Shown piece by piece: positions 1 through 12,075 of a DNA stretch of 64,000 bases. The notes beneath the pieces are model-generated. The model was not told the DNA's origin, made no database searches, and saw only the letters and a program-made list of their open reading frames with translations. The DNA is from Ctenosaura bakeri (Eukaryota > Chordata > Lepidosauria > Squamata > Iguanidae), in assembly GCA_948474755.1 (NCBI GenBank), contig CAOLHI010000146.1:372001-436000 (forward strand), given 5' to 3'. The translations under genes were made by a program, and so were the position numbers. Positions within the stretch are counted from its first letter, which is position 1. Each line of letters opens with the position of its first letter.

Positions 1-1511
1 TTCCCTTCTCCATCTTTTTGCATGGATGAAAAGTCATGCCTGGATTCTGACATTCAGTCTTGCCACAACACTGCAATGGCAACAAATTATTTTTATTAAG
101 AGAATTATGGTTTCATACTTCAGGTTGATTTTAAGCAAGATTTATACTTTATTAATAAAACATTATTCTGATTCATAAATCCCAACACCATCCCCAAAGG
201 CTATGAGTCAATAGTTTATGGGATATAGAGTGTCAAATATTTCAAAACTTTACTCCTGAGATATGCTCATGACATTGTATTACTTTCTACTGATTTTTTG
301 TCTGCCTTAAGTAAATTCAGCAGACTTGTTTGTAATGTGGTGTTGACAGTAGAACATGAATTGGGGCTGTTGCAGTCAATTCACAGCATCCAGCATAAAC
401 TCTATCAATAAGAATGCAAATGAAATATTTCTTAATTATACCTCTTTATTTGAATGATTCTTGAAACATTAACATTATTTTATTTAAATAATAAAAATAA
501 AAGCATTAGAAAGAAGAAGCAATGTTCAATTTTAAGTCTCAAAAACCAGTATATAAGTCAGACAATTCAATAAAGCATTGTCAATAATGTAAATGTTTTT
601 ATTGTGTTCTGTGATAAAGATCATAGCCTGACCTCTCTTTATTTTGAGAATAAAGCTAGTTAATGACACCCAAACCTGTCTTTCCAATATACACATGAAT
701 TCAGGTTCATTAAGAGTATTCTTCTTAGCATCTTCTCTTACTAACTGAAGGATTCTAAAAGATAACACAGATTGACTATCCTGAAAATGAGAAGAGTCTT
801 TCAACTTTTGTGTTGATAGCAATATCAAAAAAAAAAAAAAAGCAACAACACATAGAATAGATTTTGTAATTCTTACTCCAAATGTCTTTTAAAAAATTGA
901 CTTTAAAATCATTTACTAAAAGGGTAATACTTAATAGTCATTACTTATATTGAAGGGAGGAGGGAAGACAGTATATAACAATATATTACACTTTAAAATT
1001 TATTTTAAAAAACCCAAAGTATAATATTTCTTAACTTAAACGTTTGAACACATTCCTAGAATCAGAGTTTGGAATTAACAACCAGCAAGTGATACAGTTA
1101 CCTTCATTTTGAGGGGAAAAGTGGAGGTGGAATGCAGTCACATTTGAAAAGTAATGTAACAAGTAAGTGTAAGGTAATTTTACTGGTGTAATGAGTAATG
1201 GTTTCTAATTACCTTCTAAAGTTACTTTTAGATGGTGTTTTTAGAAGCATTTTGACACAATTTTTTGCAAGTTTTATGTTCTCTTCTTAATCTCAGGACT
1301 TTTCCCCTCTCATTTTATTGACTCATATTAACATAGCTGAGGTAGAATAATGAATACAATATCATTTACCTTTAACATGTTCCTGAGGAAGTAAAAAGTT
1401 GTCCCTTGTGAGGAAGTCATAGACTGAAGCGTGGAAGAAATTTCAGTTTCAGAATGTTGTTGCTTATTTCCCTGTGTCGTGTGCATATGTGCACACATGC
1501 GTTTAGCTCTA
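1..1511. other. AT-rich unique DNA, no gene seen
   Basis: AT-rich sequence with a 15-base A run near 827-841. The open frames are short, low in complexity and show no domain motifs. No repeat family was recognised here. Confidence 0.6.
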
Positions 1512-1743
1512 TTGTTGTTGTGTGCCTTCAAGTCATTTCTGACTTGCAGTGAGCCTAAGATGAACCTATCATGGGGTTTTCTTGGCAGAATTTGATCAGA
1601 GTGGGTTTGCCCTTGCCTTCCTCTGAGGCTGAGAGAGGATGACCTGCCCAAGGTCAACCAGTGGGTTTCCATGGCTAAGTGGGGGTTCAAACCTTGGTTT
1701 CCCAATGTCCTAATCCTACTCAAACCACTATACCACACTGGCT
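1512..1743 (-). mobile_element. tRNA-headed SINE, near full length
   Basis: Read on the minus strand this starts with a tRNA-like head (GCCAGTGTGGTATAGTGG, an A-box-like start), then a B-box-like GGTTTGAACCCC, the conserved middle CACTGGTTGACCTTGGGCAG, and the body AAGAAAACCCCATGATAGG, and ends in CTTGAAGGCACACAACAACA. The same order recurs at 24599, 34295, 39343, 40580 and 63647. SINEs of this kind are transcribed by RNA polymerase III and mobilised by a partner LINE. The exact library name cannot be confirmed from sequence alone. Confidence 0.85.
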
Positions 1744-2013
1744 TGCATAGCTTTATGGAGATATGTATAGTGGGAACAACCTGAACATGTGAACAGAGGG
1801 GAGCAGGCTAGTGCCTTCTTGCATTGTTGCTTTCTTCACATGGATTATAGCCTTCAGAGAGCAGCACGCTCTTCACTTGCAGCCTCTTCATGTGATCAGA
1901 AACCGTGATTCTGCAGTGTTCCAGAGTGGGAGAGACTACGTATGTAATGGATGCTCTATTTTTCAGACCATTTCTGTATACATAAGGAGAGTTTTATAGA
2001 GGAGGTGAGGATA

Positions 2014-2181
2014 CCTGTATTTGCCGGTGTATAAGGTGCACCAGAGTAAAGATGCACCCCATTTATATGCCAACAAATACTATTCACCACTGTATAAGAC
2101 ACACTGGTGTATAAGACACATCCCATTTTCAAACAGTATTTTTTGAGAAAAAAAGTGAGTCTTATATGCCAGCAAATTGGG
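2014..2181. mobile_element. 168-bp MITE with TA flanks, mariner-like
   Basis: The left end CCTGTATTTGCCGGTGTATA and the right end, read in reverse complement as CCCAATTTGCTGGCATATAA, form imperfect terminal inverted repeats. TA dinucleotides lie just outside both ends (2012-2013 and 2182-2183), as expected for Tc1/mariner target duplication. The interior repeats TATAAGACACA-type motifs and codes for nothing. The superfamily call rests only on the TA flanks. Confidence 0.55.
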
Positions 2182-2183
2182 TA

Positions 2184-4860
2184 GCTTGCTCTCTCTCCTC
2201 ATATGTTAACCTTTTCCTGAATGTCCGACTAGAGCTTTTTTGTGTGTTTATAATGTGAGAAGGTATTCATTAAAAATATATAACATTTTCTCCTCCTGGA
2301 GATGAAATTAGAGCACATCGTGATGATTTTTCTATCTCAAAAAAAGCACCTTGTACTGTGAATCAAGCACTTGAAAAGTAACTTTTTTAATGGCATGCTG
2401 AATCCATCCATAAGTAAGAACTGATAGGATGATGTTATGGGATACAGTTATGGATGACATATTATATTCCTTCATCTTGAAATCAATTTTTCAAGCTCTT
2501 ATTAACTTTGATTGTAACTGTAGCAACATGGGAGACTTCAAATAAACACCTGTTTATACAAAAAGTGGGAACTGTACCTTCTCAGTTAAGACCAGCTTGC
2601 CTGATTATTTTCTCTGAGCAAAGGAAGTGTGCTTTGTATAATCACTATAGCCACTAGAGTTCCAGTCAATGTGTACAATGAATGTATATTGGGCATCATC
2701 AAGCTTCACACATTGCCCTCCAGCTGTTTAACCACAGTTTGTTTCTTTGTCTTTCGCCTAAGATGAGATTCAAGGCAGCTGTTCTACAATATGCATCTGC
2801 ATACACACTTGTATGTGTGGTGGCATGCTTCATCTGTGTTGCACAAATACAGTAAACCTATGGACAAAGATGGAACTAAATTCCTTCAGGGCCCACAGAT
2901 GTAGAATGGGTTATGTAAAAAGAACACAGGTACATGTTCAGTTGTACATTTGTAATCTCTCTATGGAATCAGAACCTTGCACACCTGGTTGTTCTAGTTG
3001 GAGGGAGCGGCTAAATGCAGACAACTGTATGCTTATAGAACTTATATTTATTCCAAAACGTGCAGCTCAACACAGAGATGCTGAAGAGGTGGGGCTAATG
3101 GGCCATGTTGTTGGTATGGGTGAATCACAAAGAAGAATACTCATGTGTACACCTGGATGGATGGATGCTCACCAAGACATATGTTTCAACTCATGTGTGG
3201 CAGTAAAAATCCTGTTCATTCATTGTATATATGGAGAGGCCCCAATGTCTGAAGAGTGCGATTTGTCAGCACTTTATCCATCTCTCTATGATGTTCTGAG
3301 GACATTGTGGGGATAGTAGATGGGGAAGCTTAAACCTATTGCCCTGAGATTCTTGGGACAAGGGTCAGATACAAGTAAAAAACCCAATTCATCTCAAATC
3401 AAGCCTTATATTGATTCTAAGGTCTTTTTTATCTTGCACTGCAGAATTTCTTTGTGCATCTGTGATCTGCCAGGCATCCAGAAGTCTTTAGATAAATGCA
3501 ATGCCAAATGTCATGAAACAGAATTAACATTTATTACCCCTTTCTGAAATTAATTTCTACAACATTCAGACCTCCAAACTTGCCAAAAATTGCCAGGAGC
3601 TGAAATGGAGTAAATGGAAAATCAATCACACTTATGACTCTGTTAGTATACTCCCACTCTACAAAAAAGCACTTTTGTAATGGATGTTATACCATGCCTC
3701 AGTTTGCAGTTTTAGATAAAAGACTCTCTTTTTATTCTTTAGCTATGGTGACAAGTCTTTTGATAAGATTCTTAATATGGAGTACTAATCTAAATAATGT
3801 CTTCTGGAGCTACAGAAGACAAATAATGACTGTTGCACAGAGAGGTATATAACTCACTGAAAGGATTGTGTGCTAGGGGTCACAGAAAAGAGGAGTGCCA
3901 ACAGGGCTAGAGTTTAGGGCAGAGGTCCAGAACCCCACTCAGCAGAATGAGCAGGAGATCACACCAGGAGGCTAACTTACCACATTTTGTAGGCAGTGCA
4001 GTAACACAATTTGCCATCTAAAGAGGGGGCATAAGACCATCAAGCCCAGAGCCTAAAATTACCTAGCTCCACCACTAACAGAAAATTGTGCACAGCAGTA
4101 GCTTAAAATGTAGCTTTCTTAAATGTGTTAGCTTAGGTTTAGGGCTTATTTATCACAGCAGGACTGTCTATCAGTATGTAGGGCTGTTTATCATACTATA
4201 GTCAGCAGCCACGGGTAGGACACAGGATATAGGGCTGCCAGACTGGATCTGGGACAGAGGTTCTGTAACTAATCCTTACCAGATCTTGGAGCAGGATGAG
4301 GTAGTGTAAAGTTCCACCAGGCAGGAGAAAGCTATATATTCTCCCTCAGCTTCTATACCCCCAAATGAGTGAATTATCATCCCCTCTCAACACAGCTATT
4401 GCTTCACTGGTGGAGGTGACTGGAAGAGCATTGGAAGAGCTGGACGATTCCCTACCCCCCACCACAAATTTCTCTACAGCATGGCAATAGCTGCAGCTTA
4501 AAGTTGGAGAAAGCTACCTTAATCCTGCCTCACAGAGCTTTATGATACCTTGCCCTGCTCCAAAGTCTGGATCCAATCTGACAGCTTTTTAACAGAATAG
4601 GAATCAGTGTGTCTCTGTGAGCTCTTTGCAGAGAGAGCGCTGGCCTATGGTCATGACTCAAATGCAACCAAGAGGCAAATAGCCTTGAATATCATGCTTT
4701 CTCTCCCATGCCATTATTGTTAGGGAGGAAGTCCTGATCTTTCACAGGTCACATAGTTACTCTTTCAAATCTAACCCAAGTGCAACCACATAGAACAGAA
4801 ATTGCTAGTTGTTTTTTTTTTTTATAAGCCACCACTTTTCAAATTAAACAAGTTGTATAA
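2184..4860. other. Unique DNA, no supported gene
   Basis: Mostly AT-rich, non-repetitive sequence. A 167-codon open frame at 2813-3316 (+) is Cys- and Met-rich, has no recognisable domain, and is treated as chance. A 12-base T run occurs near 4810. No clear mobile element was found. Confidence 0.5.
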
Positions 4861-4998
4861 GTGTTGTAGGCCTTGTTTCAAAGGAAGCAACTGGCAAAAC
4901 CACCTCTGAGTATTCCTTTCCTAGTAAAACCCTATGAAATTCATGGGATTGCTGTAAGTTAGCAGGAGACTTGAAGGCACATGCATGCACGCACACAT
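4861..4998 (+). mobile_element. 5S-headed SINE, body and tail only
   Basis: The copy starts at GTGTTGTAGGCCTT, which resembles the 3' end of 5S rRNA (GTGCTGTAGGCTTT). It continues with the shared body GCAACTGGCAAAACCACCTC, AAAACCCTATGAAATTCATG and ACTTGAAGGCAC, then a CA-rich tail. The 5S internal promoter part is missing, so this is a 5'-truncated copy. Confidence 0.75.
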
Positions 4999-5029
4999 AA
5001 TTCCACAACTACTTGAAAGCTGAAACTAC

Positions 5030-5420
5030 TACTAGCTATTTTTGCAAAAAAAAAAAAATTAGGTATGTGAAGAGTTAACTGTAGACCCAGCTGATTCCCC
5101 CCTGCTGATGTGGTAATGAGTAAGCAATGCAGCTGAATGTCAATAGCTTGTTGTGAACTTGGGTAACCCAGCTGAGCCCTGCTGCTTGCCAAAAGCTGGA
5201 GGAGGTAATCAGCTTGACCTCTCTGACCTTCCTGAGGCTGTTTCTGTGTCTTGCATCCACAAGTCTGTTTGCATATGACTGCTACGTGCCGCTTAGACTG
5301 AGTGTGAAACTGTTTTATAACAACTATGCCTGCGTCAGCCAATGGCAGTAATCTAATATACATTAGTCATTAGCTATATGATGCCCTGAACAGTGTATAG
5401 CATGTAGTCATTTCTGTCTA
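5030..5420. other. Unique segment, possible conserved non-coding DNA
   Basis: Non-repetitive sequence with more balanced composition than its surroundings. It contains an octamer-like TTTGCATATGAC (near 5269), a CpG-containing stretch GCTACGTGCCGCTTAG, and CTGCGTCAGCCAATGGCAG, which includes an inverted-CCAAT-type motif. Minus-strand open frames of 134 and 61 codons overlap it but show no domain. The regulatory reading is a guess that needs a cross-species alignment. Confidence 0.2.
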
Positions 5421-5782
5421 ACTAGAATGTAGAATCATCCCCAACTGGGAGATCTTTTTAGGATTTCCAGGAAAGGCTATGGCATCTGACCTTCAACTAT
5501 TATTAAAAGAAACCAGTGATTGCATAATGGCCTGTAAGAGATCTTCATGTCTTCATCGGGTTTGGTTTCATCAAATGCCTCTACATTTCTGAGCTTCCCA
5601 GGTTCTTTATTCCTTTACTTGTTTATCCTATCACAAGTATTTATTTATTCCTTCAAAGTACATGATTATCCACCAGCTTTTACAAAATTGTTTGGTTGCA
5701 GAGGGAATGTATATTCAAAACAGATTTATTTGGGTGGCCATGGTTAAATGTTCCTAGTTTCCCCACTTAATTAGGTGCGCCC

Positions 5783-5975
5783 ACACTGCACAATTATAGA
5801 AGTCTGATACATTCTAACTACCATGGCTACAATGTGGAATCCTGGGATCTGTTGTTTGTTCAGAATTATCTGCAAGACAGTACTAGCCCACTTCCCTGAC
5901 CTAAAGCATTTCAGCACACTGGCAGAAAATGCTAAGTACATCACATTACTCCAAGACCCAGGATCCTATAGAAGG
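5783..5975. mobile_element. Degraded palindromic MITE
   Basis: The left half reads CACAATTATAGAAGTC, then CTAACTACCATGGCTACA and GGAATCCTGGGATCTGTTG. The right half carries the complement, ending ACCCAGGATCCTATAG. The same half-sites occur at 13690-13878, 58650-58800 and 60129-60305. Both arms are diverged, so this is an old copy. Confidence 0.5.
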
Positions 5976-7282
5976 AAGCTGTCAGGATGTCTGGCTCCTG
6001 TCATAATATATTTGTTGGATGTGTATTAGAATGTGTGCGACAGTCAGTGTAGGGAATTCGTTTGAAGCTCCTGCATGGATTCATAAATATCAAGTGGCTA
6101 ATTGCTTTATTGTTACAATGTATATGTTCCAATGTATCTGGGACAGGGGGAGAAGATCAGAGAGGAAGAAAACAAAAGCACCTAAAGGTGTTATGAGAAC
6201 TGGAAATGCTCAGAGATAAGAGACAGGAAACATGTTCTTATTTCAAGAATGAAAAATGGGCAAGCAAATGAGAGACTAGGAATTGTCTAAACTTGTGGGG
6301 TGATGTTTAATTGATGATCCTCTCCAATCACAGTATTACACTCCTAAATTTGTATGGGAAGATATAAAACCTATGAGTGTCATGTATGCTTTAGCAACTT
6401 TGGAAGAAGCTGCTTGCTTGTCACAAGTCTACACTGCTATCTACCTCAGATTGGAGCTTTTGGATTGTGAGTTATCCAGGGCATGACAGGAGGCATTGGC
6501 AATTAGTAGTATTAACGTACTGTAAATTGATATTATATTGTATAGGTTACCTTCTATGGCCATGGTTTGACAGCTTATCTCAGCAAAGCTTTCAGCTGTG
6601 CTTTAGGCCAAAACTACATTGTTTGTAAAGTTCCCAAGCTTGTGTCTATTGTCAGTGAAAAAACTGGAAGGGGGCAGGTATTTAGTTTGGGCAAGCAGCA
6701 GAGGCTCACCCTTCTGACACCATCAATTCTCATTTTTTAAGAAGTCTCCAGATAGGCTTAGAAAAACTGAATTAATTGTGAGATGGGCAACAGAAGCACA
6801 TCATTAATTATTACTATTTGTAATAATTCTTTTCTCTCAAATTTTTGTTTCTAATCCTTGAATCTCAGGGCAAGTCAAACAGGTGTAATTTTTTTTTTTT
6901 TTTTTAGAAAAGCTCCCTTGTATATAATACACACTTAAACTGAGATCCTACATTGCTTCAGTGTAAAGTAAATATCCTCTTGCAGACTTATATCACTCAG
7001 CCCCCATACTGGCTACCAGTTTAGTGAAATGTATGTGGGTTAATGGTCAATACTGTATAATTTCAACATGCAATGTACAATGTGTAGAGACAATGTTTAT
7101 TCACACCCTACTCTATATACTTTAATGTACTATAACATGTGCAATGGTTCCACTTGCACAGGTCTGCTTACACAGCTGTCAGATGAACACAACAGACACT
7201 CCACATCTGTAGTACAACTTACAACCATTTATGCCACTAACCAGATGCCAGACTTAGTTGGAGTAATACCTGTGAACTAGAA
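5976..7282. other. Unique DNA, no gene seen
   Basis: AT-rich sequence with a 19-base T run at about 6887-6905 and a homeodomain-like TAAT-rich patch near 6803-6830. No open frame with protein-like features and no recognised repeat. Confidence 0.5.
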
Positions 7283-7353
7283 CTGAAATCCTATGCAAAC
7301 GTACTTGGGAGTAAGTCCCATTGTACACAATAGGATTTACTTCTGAATAAACA
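7283..7353. repeat. Short dispersed repeat (AATCCTATGCAAAC type)
   Basis: It reads AATCCTATGCAAAC, CTTGGGAGTAAGTCCCATTG, then CAATAGGATTTACTTCTGAA. I recognise this as a common interspersed motif in squamate genomes. Weaker relatives occur at 39546-39600 and 58120-58160 in this window. No termini or target duplication could be defined. Confidence 0.5.
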
Positions 7354-7689
7354 AAATGAAGACTAGTAAAGTAAAGTGAAATATGCACATGCACACATTA
7401 ACCACTCTCCCAATCCAGCTTGGAGGCTAGTTATAAAGCTACTCCATTTATTACAAGCTGTGTGTAATTCAAGTTCAATTTGCTCATTTGACTTATCATA
7501 AATCTACATGCATTAGTCCCCAGTGTAAGCTAAGACCTCCATATGGAGATGTGGAGAACTGTGATGAGTGATCAAAGATTTTACCTGTGGTTATAATCAC
7601 ACTGTTACCCCAAAATGTGGGTGACTCAGGGGTCTATCTGCAATGCCACTACCTCCATGCAAAGGTGAGAATTATTAGCTCAAATAGGA

Positions 7690-8270
7690 AGCCAATGTTT
7701 ACCAGTATACCAATGTTTACACCAATGTTTACTAACATTTCTACAGGGAAGAACCAGCCAAAGATTCAAAAGTAAGCTTAATGTGTTTTATTGGGGGAAC
7801 TGCAATCATACACACAAGATCCAAGCAATCACAAAATCACAAAAGGCTAACTGAAAGAACAGGGAGGAAAGTTTTAGATAGCAAAATTTCAGGGGGAAGT
7901 GGGTGATATTTACCAATCCAGAAGAACAGCAAAGAAGCAGCAATGTGGTTTAAACTCACATCTAAGGGGACAGTACACAATTGAGAATTGGAACAGGAGA
8001 TGGCAGCCCACAATCTGTGTACTGCACATTGACTCATCAAAACTAAGGGTTTATATGCCCAATTTCTGCCTGGAGGGCAAGGGTGTGAATGGCTTTCCAG
8101 CTGAGTAAAGAAAGGAGTTCACAGAGTAGACAATGAAGTGCTAATGGTCTTATTGTTAGGTGACAGAGGACTAAGGGTCACACTGATAGCTTGGTGCTTG
8201 TGAGACAGGTTTTAGGACAAAGGAGAGGTATGCATGTCAGAGGAAGAGGAGTTAAGACAATCAGCAGTCT
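7690..8270 (-). mobile_element. Possible solo LTR
   Basis: On the minus strand a TATA-box-like GGGCATATAAACCC (8048-8061) is followed about 260 bp later by CCCCCAATAAAACAC, whose AATAAA lies at 7787-7792, and then by a T/G-rich stretch. This matches the U3-R-U5 order of a retroviral LTR. About 80 bp of the U3-like part (8090-8165) resembles 31365-31445. Clear TG/CA ends and target duplications were not found, so the borders are approximate and the call tentative. No internal viral gene is present. Confidence 0.35.
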
Positions 8271-8814
8271 GGTGGGAATCTCCCAGATGCTATTGTCCAA
8301 AAGGTACAGTCATTAAGGATAACTGCAAGACTATTATCTTTGGAGTTTCTGGTGATTTCCTGACTATGATCTGGCTATACCTTGAACTGTTTTCTGACCT
8401 AATTTGCAGCACATGTGTCCAGCCACTCTTTTTTTCCTCTTGTCCAGCTCAATCATACTGCTATAGCAGGTCAAGTTTTACAGCAAAACAATTAATCTAT
8501 TTGGCCAATTAGACCATATCAAAATTTGGGGGTGTATGCCCTGGTAACAGCCCAACATGAAGCCCTGAATTGGTGTTGTACAGTGGCCAAAAGAACGAGC
8601 TCTGGAATTTTGACAGTTCAAACTGGGCTTCTCTTCTGTATCCATTAGCTGGCTGTAGGAAGCCATTTGTCTCAGTGTCACCACCCAATCTGTTGATGAA
8701 GACAAAAGTTTATGCCATAATTGTAATGATCACCACAGGTTAAATCCTAAGAAATGCAGATAGAAGGAAGTGTCCAAAGATTATTTTCCTGACTCCTCCT
8801 AGTTCCACCAACAA
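8271..8814. other. Unique DNA, no gene seen
   Basis: Short chance frames only. No repeat was recognised. Confidence 0.5.
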
Positions 8815-8957
8815 ATACCAGGTGCTGCAGGCTACATTTCAAGGGAAGGAACTGGCAAAACCAGCTCTGAGTATATCTTGCCTAAGAAAACCCCATGAAA
8901 TTTATGGGATCTCCATATGTTAACTGGCAGCTTAAAACACACACTCACATATACACA
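8815..8957 (+). mobile_element. 5S-headed SINE, body and tail
   Basis: It starts with AATACCAGGTGCTGCAGGCT, matching the last bases of 5S rRNA (AATACCGGGTGCTGTAGGCT). The shared body follows (GAACTGGCAAAACCAGCTCT, AAGAAAACCCCATGAAATTT), then a CA-rich tail ending CACATATACACA. The 5S A and C boxes are absent. Confidence 0.8.
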
Positions 8958-9654
8958 GGGCAGGGGAGGAGAGAGTCCAAAAAGTACTTTTCCCAAGCTT
9001 TGTTCCCTGTCTGATATACAACATCCCTATGTATAAGAAGGACTTGATCTTTCAAGGAGTTTCTATAGACACATCTGCTTCTGCACACAGATTGCCCTTG
9101 TTCAATATCAATCTAATAAGTTAAAGAAAGAGCTTTAGTATTGTCAAGTTCTTAATATACTATTAAAATATTAAAATAAAATAAGGCACCTATTGGCTCC
9201 TCTCCAACTATTATACTGAATAACTTTAGCTACCAATTAGTATGAATAAATAAATACAGTTTCTGAATTATTAATTGACCAATATTAGAGGCTGGTATTT
9301 AGTTTGTCACCAGCACTCTACATATTTCTTCCATATTCTTGAAAATGTTCCCGAATTGTATGATTCAGTAATATTTTATCATTGAGCTCTTCACTGTTGT
9401 TAAATTCTATGTAACGTTGTTATATTTTGAAATAAAAATACAGGCATCAAAGAGAAAGAAGACATATTACTATACATGAAGGACACTAAAGCAACGAAAT
9501 CAGGTTGAACCTAATTTCAAAATTCCTGTGCCAATCATTCATTCAGACTCTTCAGAAGCATAATCTTTCTTTTCAATAGTGAAGGAGATAGAAGAAGTGG
9601 CTATCATGAAGATTGTGGGGTTGGCTGAAAGCAGAGTTTAAAAGTTGCTAGTTA
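8958..9654. other. Unique AT-rich DNA
   Basis: No gene or repeat recognised. There is a short run of TTAAAATA repeats near 9163-9180. Confidence 0.5.
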
Positions 9655-9765
9655 TTATTGTAATTATTATCATCATCATCATCATCAGTGTTACTATATA
9701 TTTGTAAGCACCAATGAATCCCATGTTGGGAAAAGGTGGGATATATAGACAAATAGCTAGTGACT
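9655..9765 (+). mobile_element. L2-like LINE 3'-end fragment with CAT repeat
   Basis: A run of ATC triplets (about 9669-9690) is followed by TTGGGAAAAGGTGGGATATA. This resembles the GGTGGGATATAAATAAA end of the LINE-type 3' tails seen at 14505-14660. The fragment is short, and the family call rests on that motif alone. Confidence 0.35.
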
Positions 9766-11944
9766 TAAGGCAAGTTTGTGTCTCCAATAATGAATATGTA
9801 ACTTTCGGGATGTAGCTGTAACTTTCAGTTACTTTTCTAGTTATGGAGGTGTAGGCTTCCTAAGTAGAGGAGTAGTACTATCACATGGCCCAACTGTGGG
9901 CTCATTCCAGACGTATTTAAAATAAAACAACAAGGAATTATTCTTGCTTCTGCTGAAAGAAGTAAAAACATATAGTTACACACTCCTGCTTCGCTTGGTG
10001 CCTTGGAATTTTAACTATAATGAATTACTTTAAAAGAAAACTTTTCAAGCTCTAAAAGAAAGAGACAGAGAAAGGAATGGGCCTGCCCACTTCTAGCTTT
10101 AATCTACCCTCTGCTGGAATTTTTTTGCCCAACAGATTTTATCTAAGGAAATAGTAAATTGGTGATACTGAGCTTTAAACAAGTTCTCTTCAGGAAAGGA
10201 ATGCTAGGACAGCTGTTCATACGGTGTTTGTTAGAATCAGAATAAAGCAAGCAACGGCCTGAAAAGCAAGAACCTGAGCAATCTGTGGTAGTGATATGAG
10301 ACTGAAGAAACAGAGACCCAGAGGAAAAGTAGAATAAGGAAAAATTACATGGAGGCCCTATAATTGGAGTCTTGTGACAAAGTGATTAGGAACAAGATGT
10401 TCAGAAGGATGATTGGACAGATAGCCAATGGAACATAGGGCTGCTAGAATTTAGAATGGCCTTAACTAACCTGGAGGCTTCCAGGCACATTGCCTTGCAG
10501 GTTTCATTAATTCAGCCAAGAGAGATTGTACCAGTAGGGTTTGCTAGTGTCACTGCCAAAATGCAACCCCATCATCTTCGGAACAGGAAAGGCCAATACA
10601 GAACAGAACGGCAGTGTTCATGTGTGCTTGTGTGTGGTGTGAGGTATGGGAGGTATGCTTACATATTGCTTTGAATTATCAAATCTGATTGCGAGTTTCT
10701 TCTAACTAAAATATTTTAACTCTTTATCCAAGCTGAAAAGATGTAGGTTCTTACTTTCATACAGATACAAAGAGACATAGATTTGGAAATACTACATTTA
10801 GTCATGCAATGGAAAATCAATGCAAAATTCCTGAGGGCACTGTTTGTTAAAGGTACCTATTTTTGGCCTACAACATTCAAAACTAGTATGGCCATTGGTC
10901 ATGCTAACTGCAGAATTCATGGAGTTGTAGTTCAAGAAAAGTAACTTTTAAAACTTTGAGAGAGATTGTGACAATAGTGGCGATTATTATAAAAGTGAAA
11001 ATAACAAAGATGATGAGGAAGATGTGAACAAAGATATGGGAGAAAGTATGGGAAAATTTGATGGCGCTTCTGAGAAAGGAAGAATGAAAGGGCAAAAGGA
11101 AAGGTCAAAAGAGAAGGAAACATGACAGAGGGAAACAAAGCAGACCCATCAGCAGAGGGAAACAAAGCAGACCCATAAAGGCAAAGATATAAAAGAGCAT
11201 AGGTCTATAATACAAAAAAATCATCAAGCTGAAGAGGCAAGCATACAGCAGATACATAATGTAAGGATAAGACTCAGAGGTATAAAGAAAAGAAAGAACA
11301 CGCACACATCTATGAGACAAGAAACTACAAAACCAACACATGTTCTGAGGTACCACTGAAATGACCACTTTAACATTTTACAGAGGGAAAGAAATAAAGC
11401 AAATCATCTTTCTGCTATACCCTAATTTGCAGTGCTCCTTCATCTCTGTAATTGACTTATTAAATATGTCATAAGGAGGCAAACATGAATTTTATGGATT
11501 GGTTTAATGGAACCTCATACTGTTATATTTCTCTTACAGGTTCTTTAGTTCTGATTTTTAAATTTGATTCAATAAAGGAAATCTTTAGGGAATACTTGTT
11601 TAATATGGCATGGGCAGTAGAGGACTGATCAAGACATTAAAGTCTAGGAATATTTGCAAAATGTCCAGAAAGATGGTTCCTACTATAGCAGCTTGCAGCA
11701 GATGTGGTTGGAACAAATGTTGCATGTGCATTAAAAGTAGAGTAAAGCACAAAAATCAAATCTTTCATCATGCAATAACAGCCCAGATAGACTCAGTCCA
11801 CAGACTATTGAAATGAATGAGTTTATACAGTTGTGACCCCTGCATCAAAAAAGTAATATCATAGAGATGAAAAAAGCATCAAAAAGCTTCTTCAAATTAT
11901 CAGGTGCTTCTTAGAGCACTTTCCCTATAAAGATAGACTTCTGG
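9766..11944. other. Unique DNA with one small tandem duplication
   Basis: No gene recognised. Several overlapping minus-strand open frames at 10904-11368 arise from purine-rich plus-strand sequence and look like chance. A 27-bp duplication lies at 11126-11176. A short ATGGAGTTGTAGTTCAAG-type MITE scrap lies near 10917. Confidence 0.5.
11126..11176. repeat. 27-bp direct tandem duplication
   Basis: The 24-base string starting CAGAGGGAAACAAAGCAGAC occurs at 11126-11149 and again at 11153-11176, so the period is 27 bases. It is isolated and has no evident function. Confidence 0.85.
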
Positions 11945-12075
11945 CAGAGATGCAGAACCTCCAGAGGTTTTTGACTACAACTCCCACAGATTCTTACCAT
12001 TCCCTTGTATTGGTTAAAGCATCTTGGTATTCAAGTCAAAACATCTGAAGGGCAAAGGTTCCTCACCCCTCACTT
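11945..12075. mobile_element. hAT-type MITE, diverged
   Basis: The left part GCAGAACCTCCAGAGG and GACTACAACTCCCACAGATT is answered by a right part ACATCTGAAGGGCAAAGGTT then CCTCACCCCT. This matches the squamate palindromic hAT MITE that begins CAGGGGTGGG and carries the ACTACAACTCCCA core. Better copies in this window are at 42698-42829 and 63370-63470. Confidence 0.55.

Noticed and set aside
2813..3316. 167-codon open frame on the plus strand
   Set aside because: Composition is Cys- and Met-rich with no domain or repeat match. A single frame of this length is expected by chance in 64 kb.
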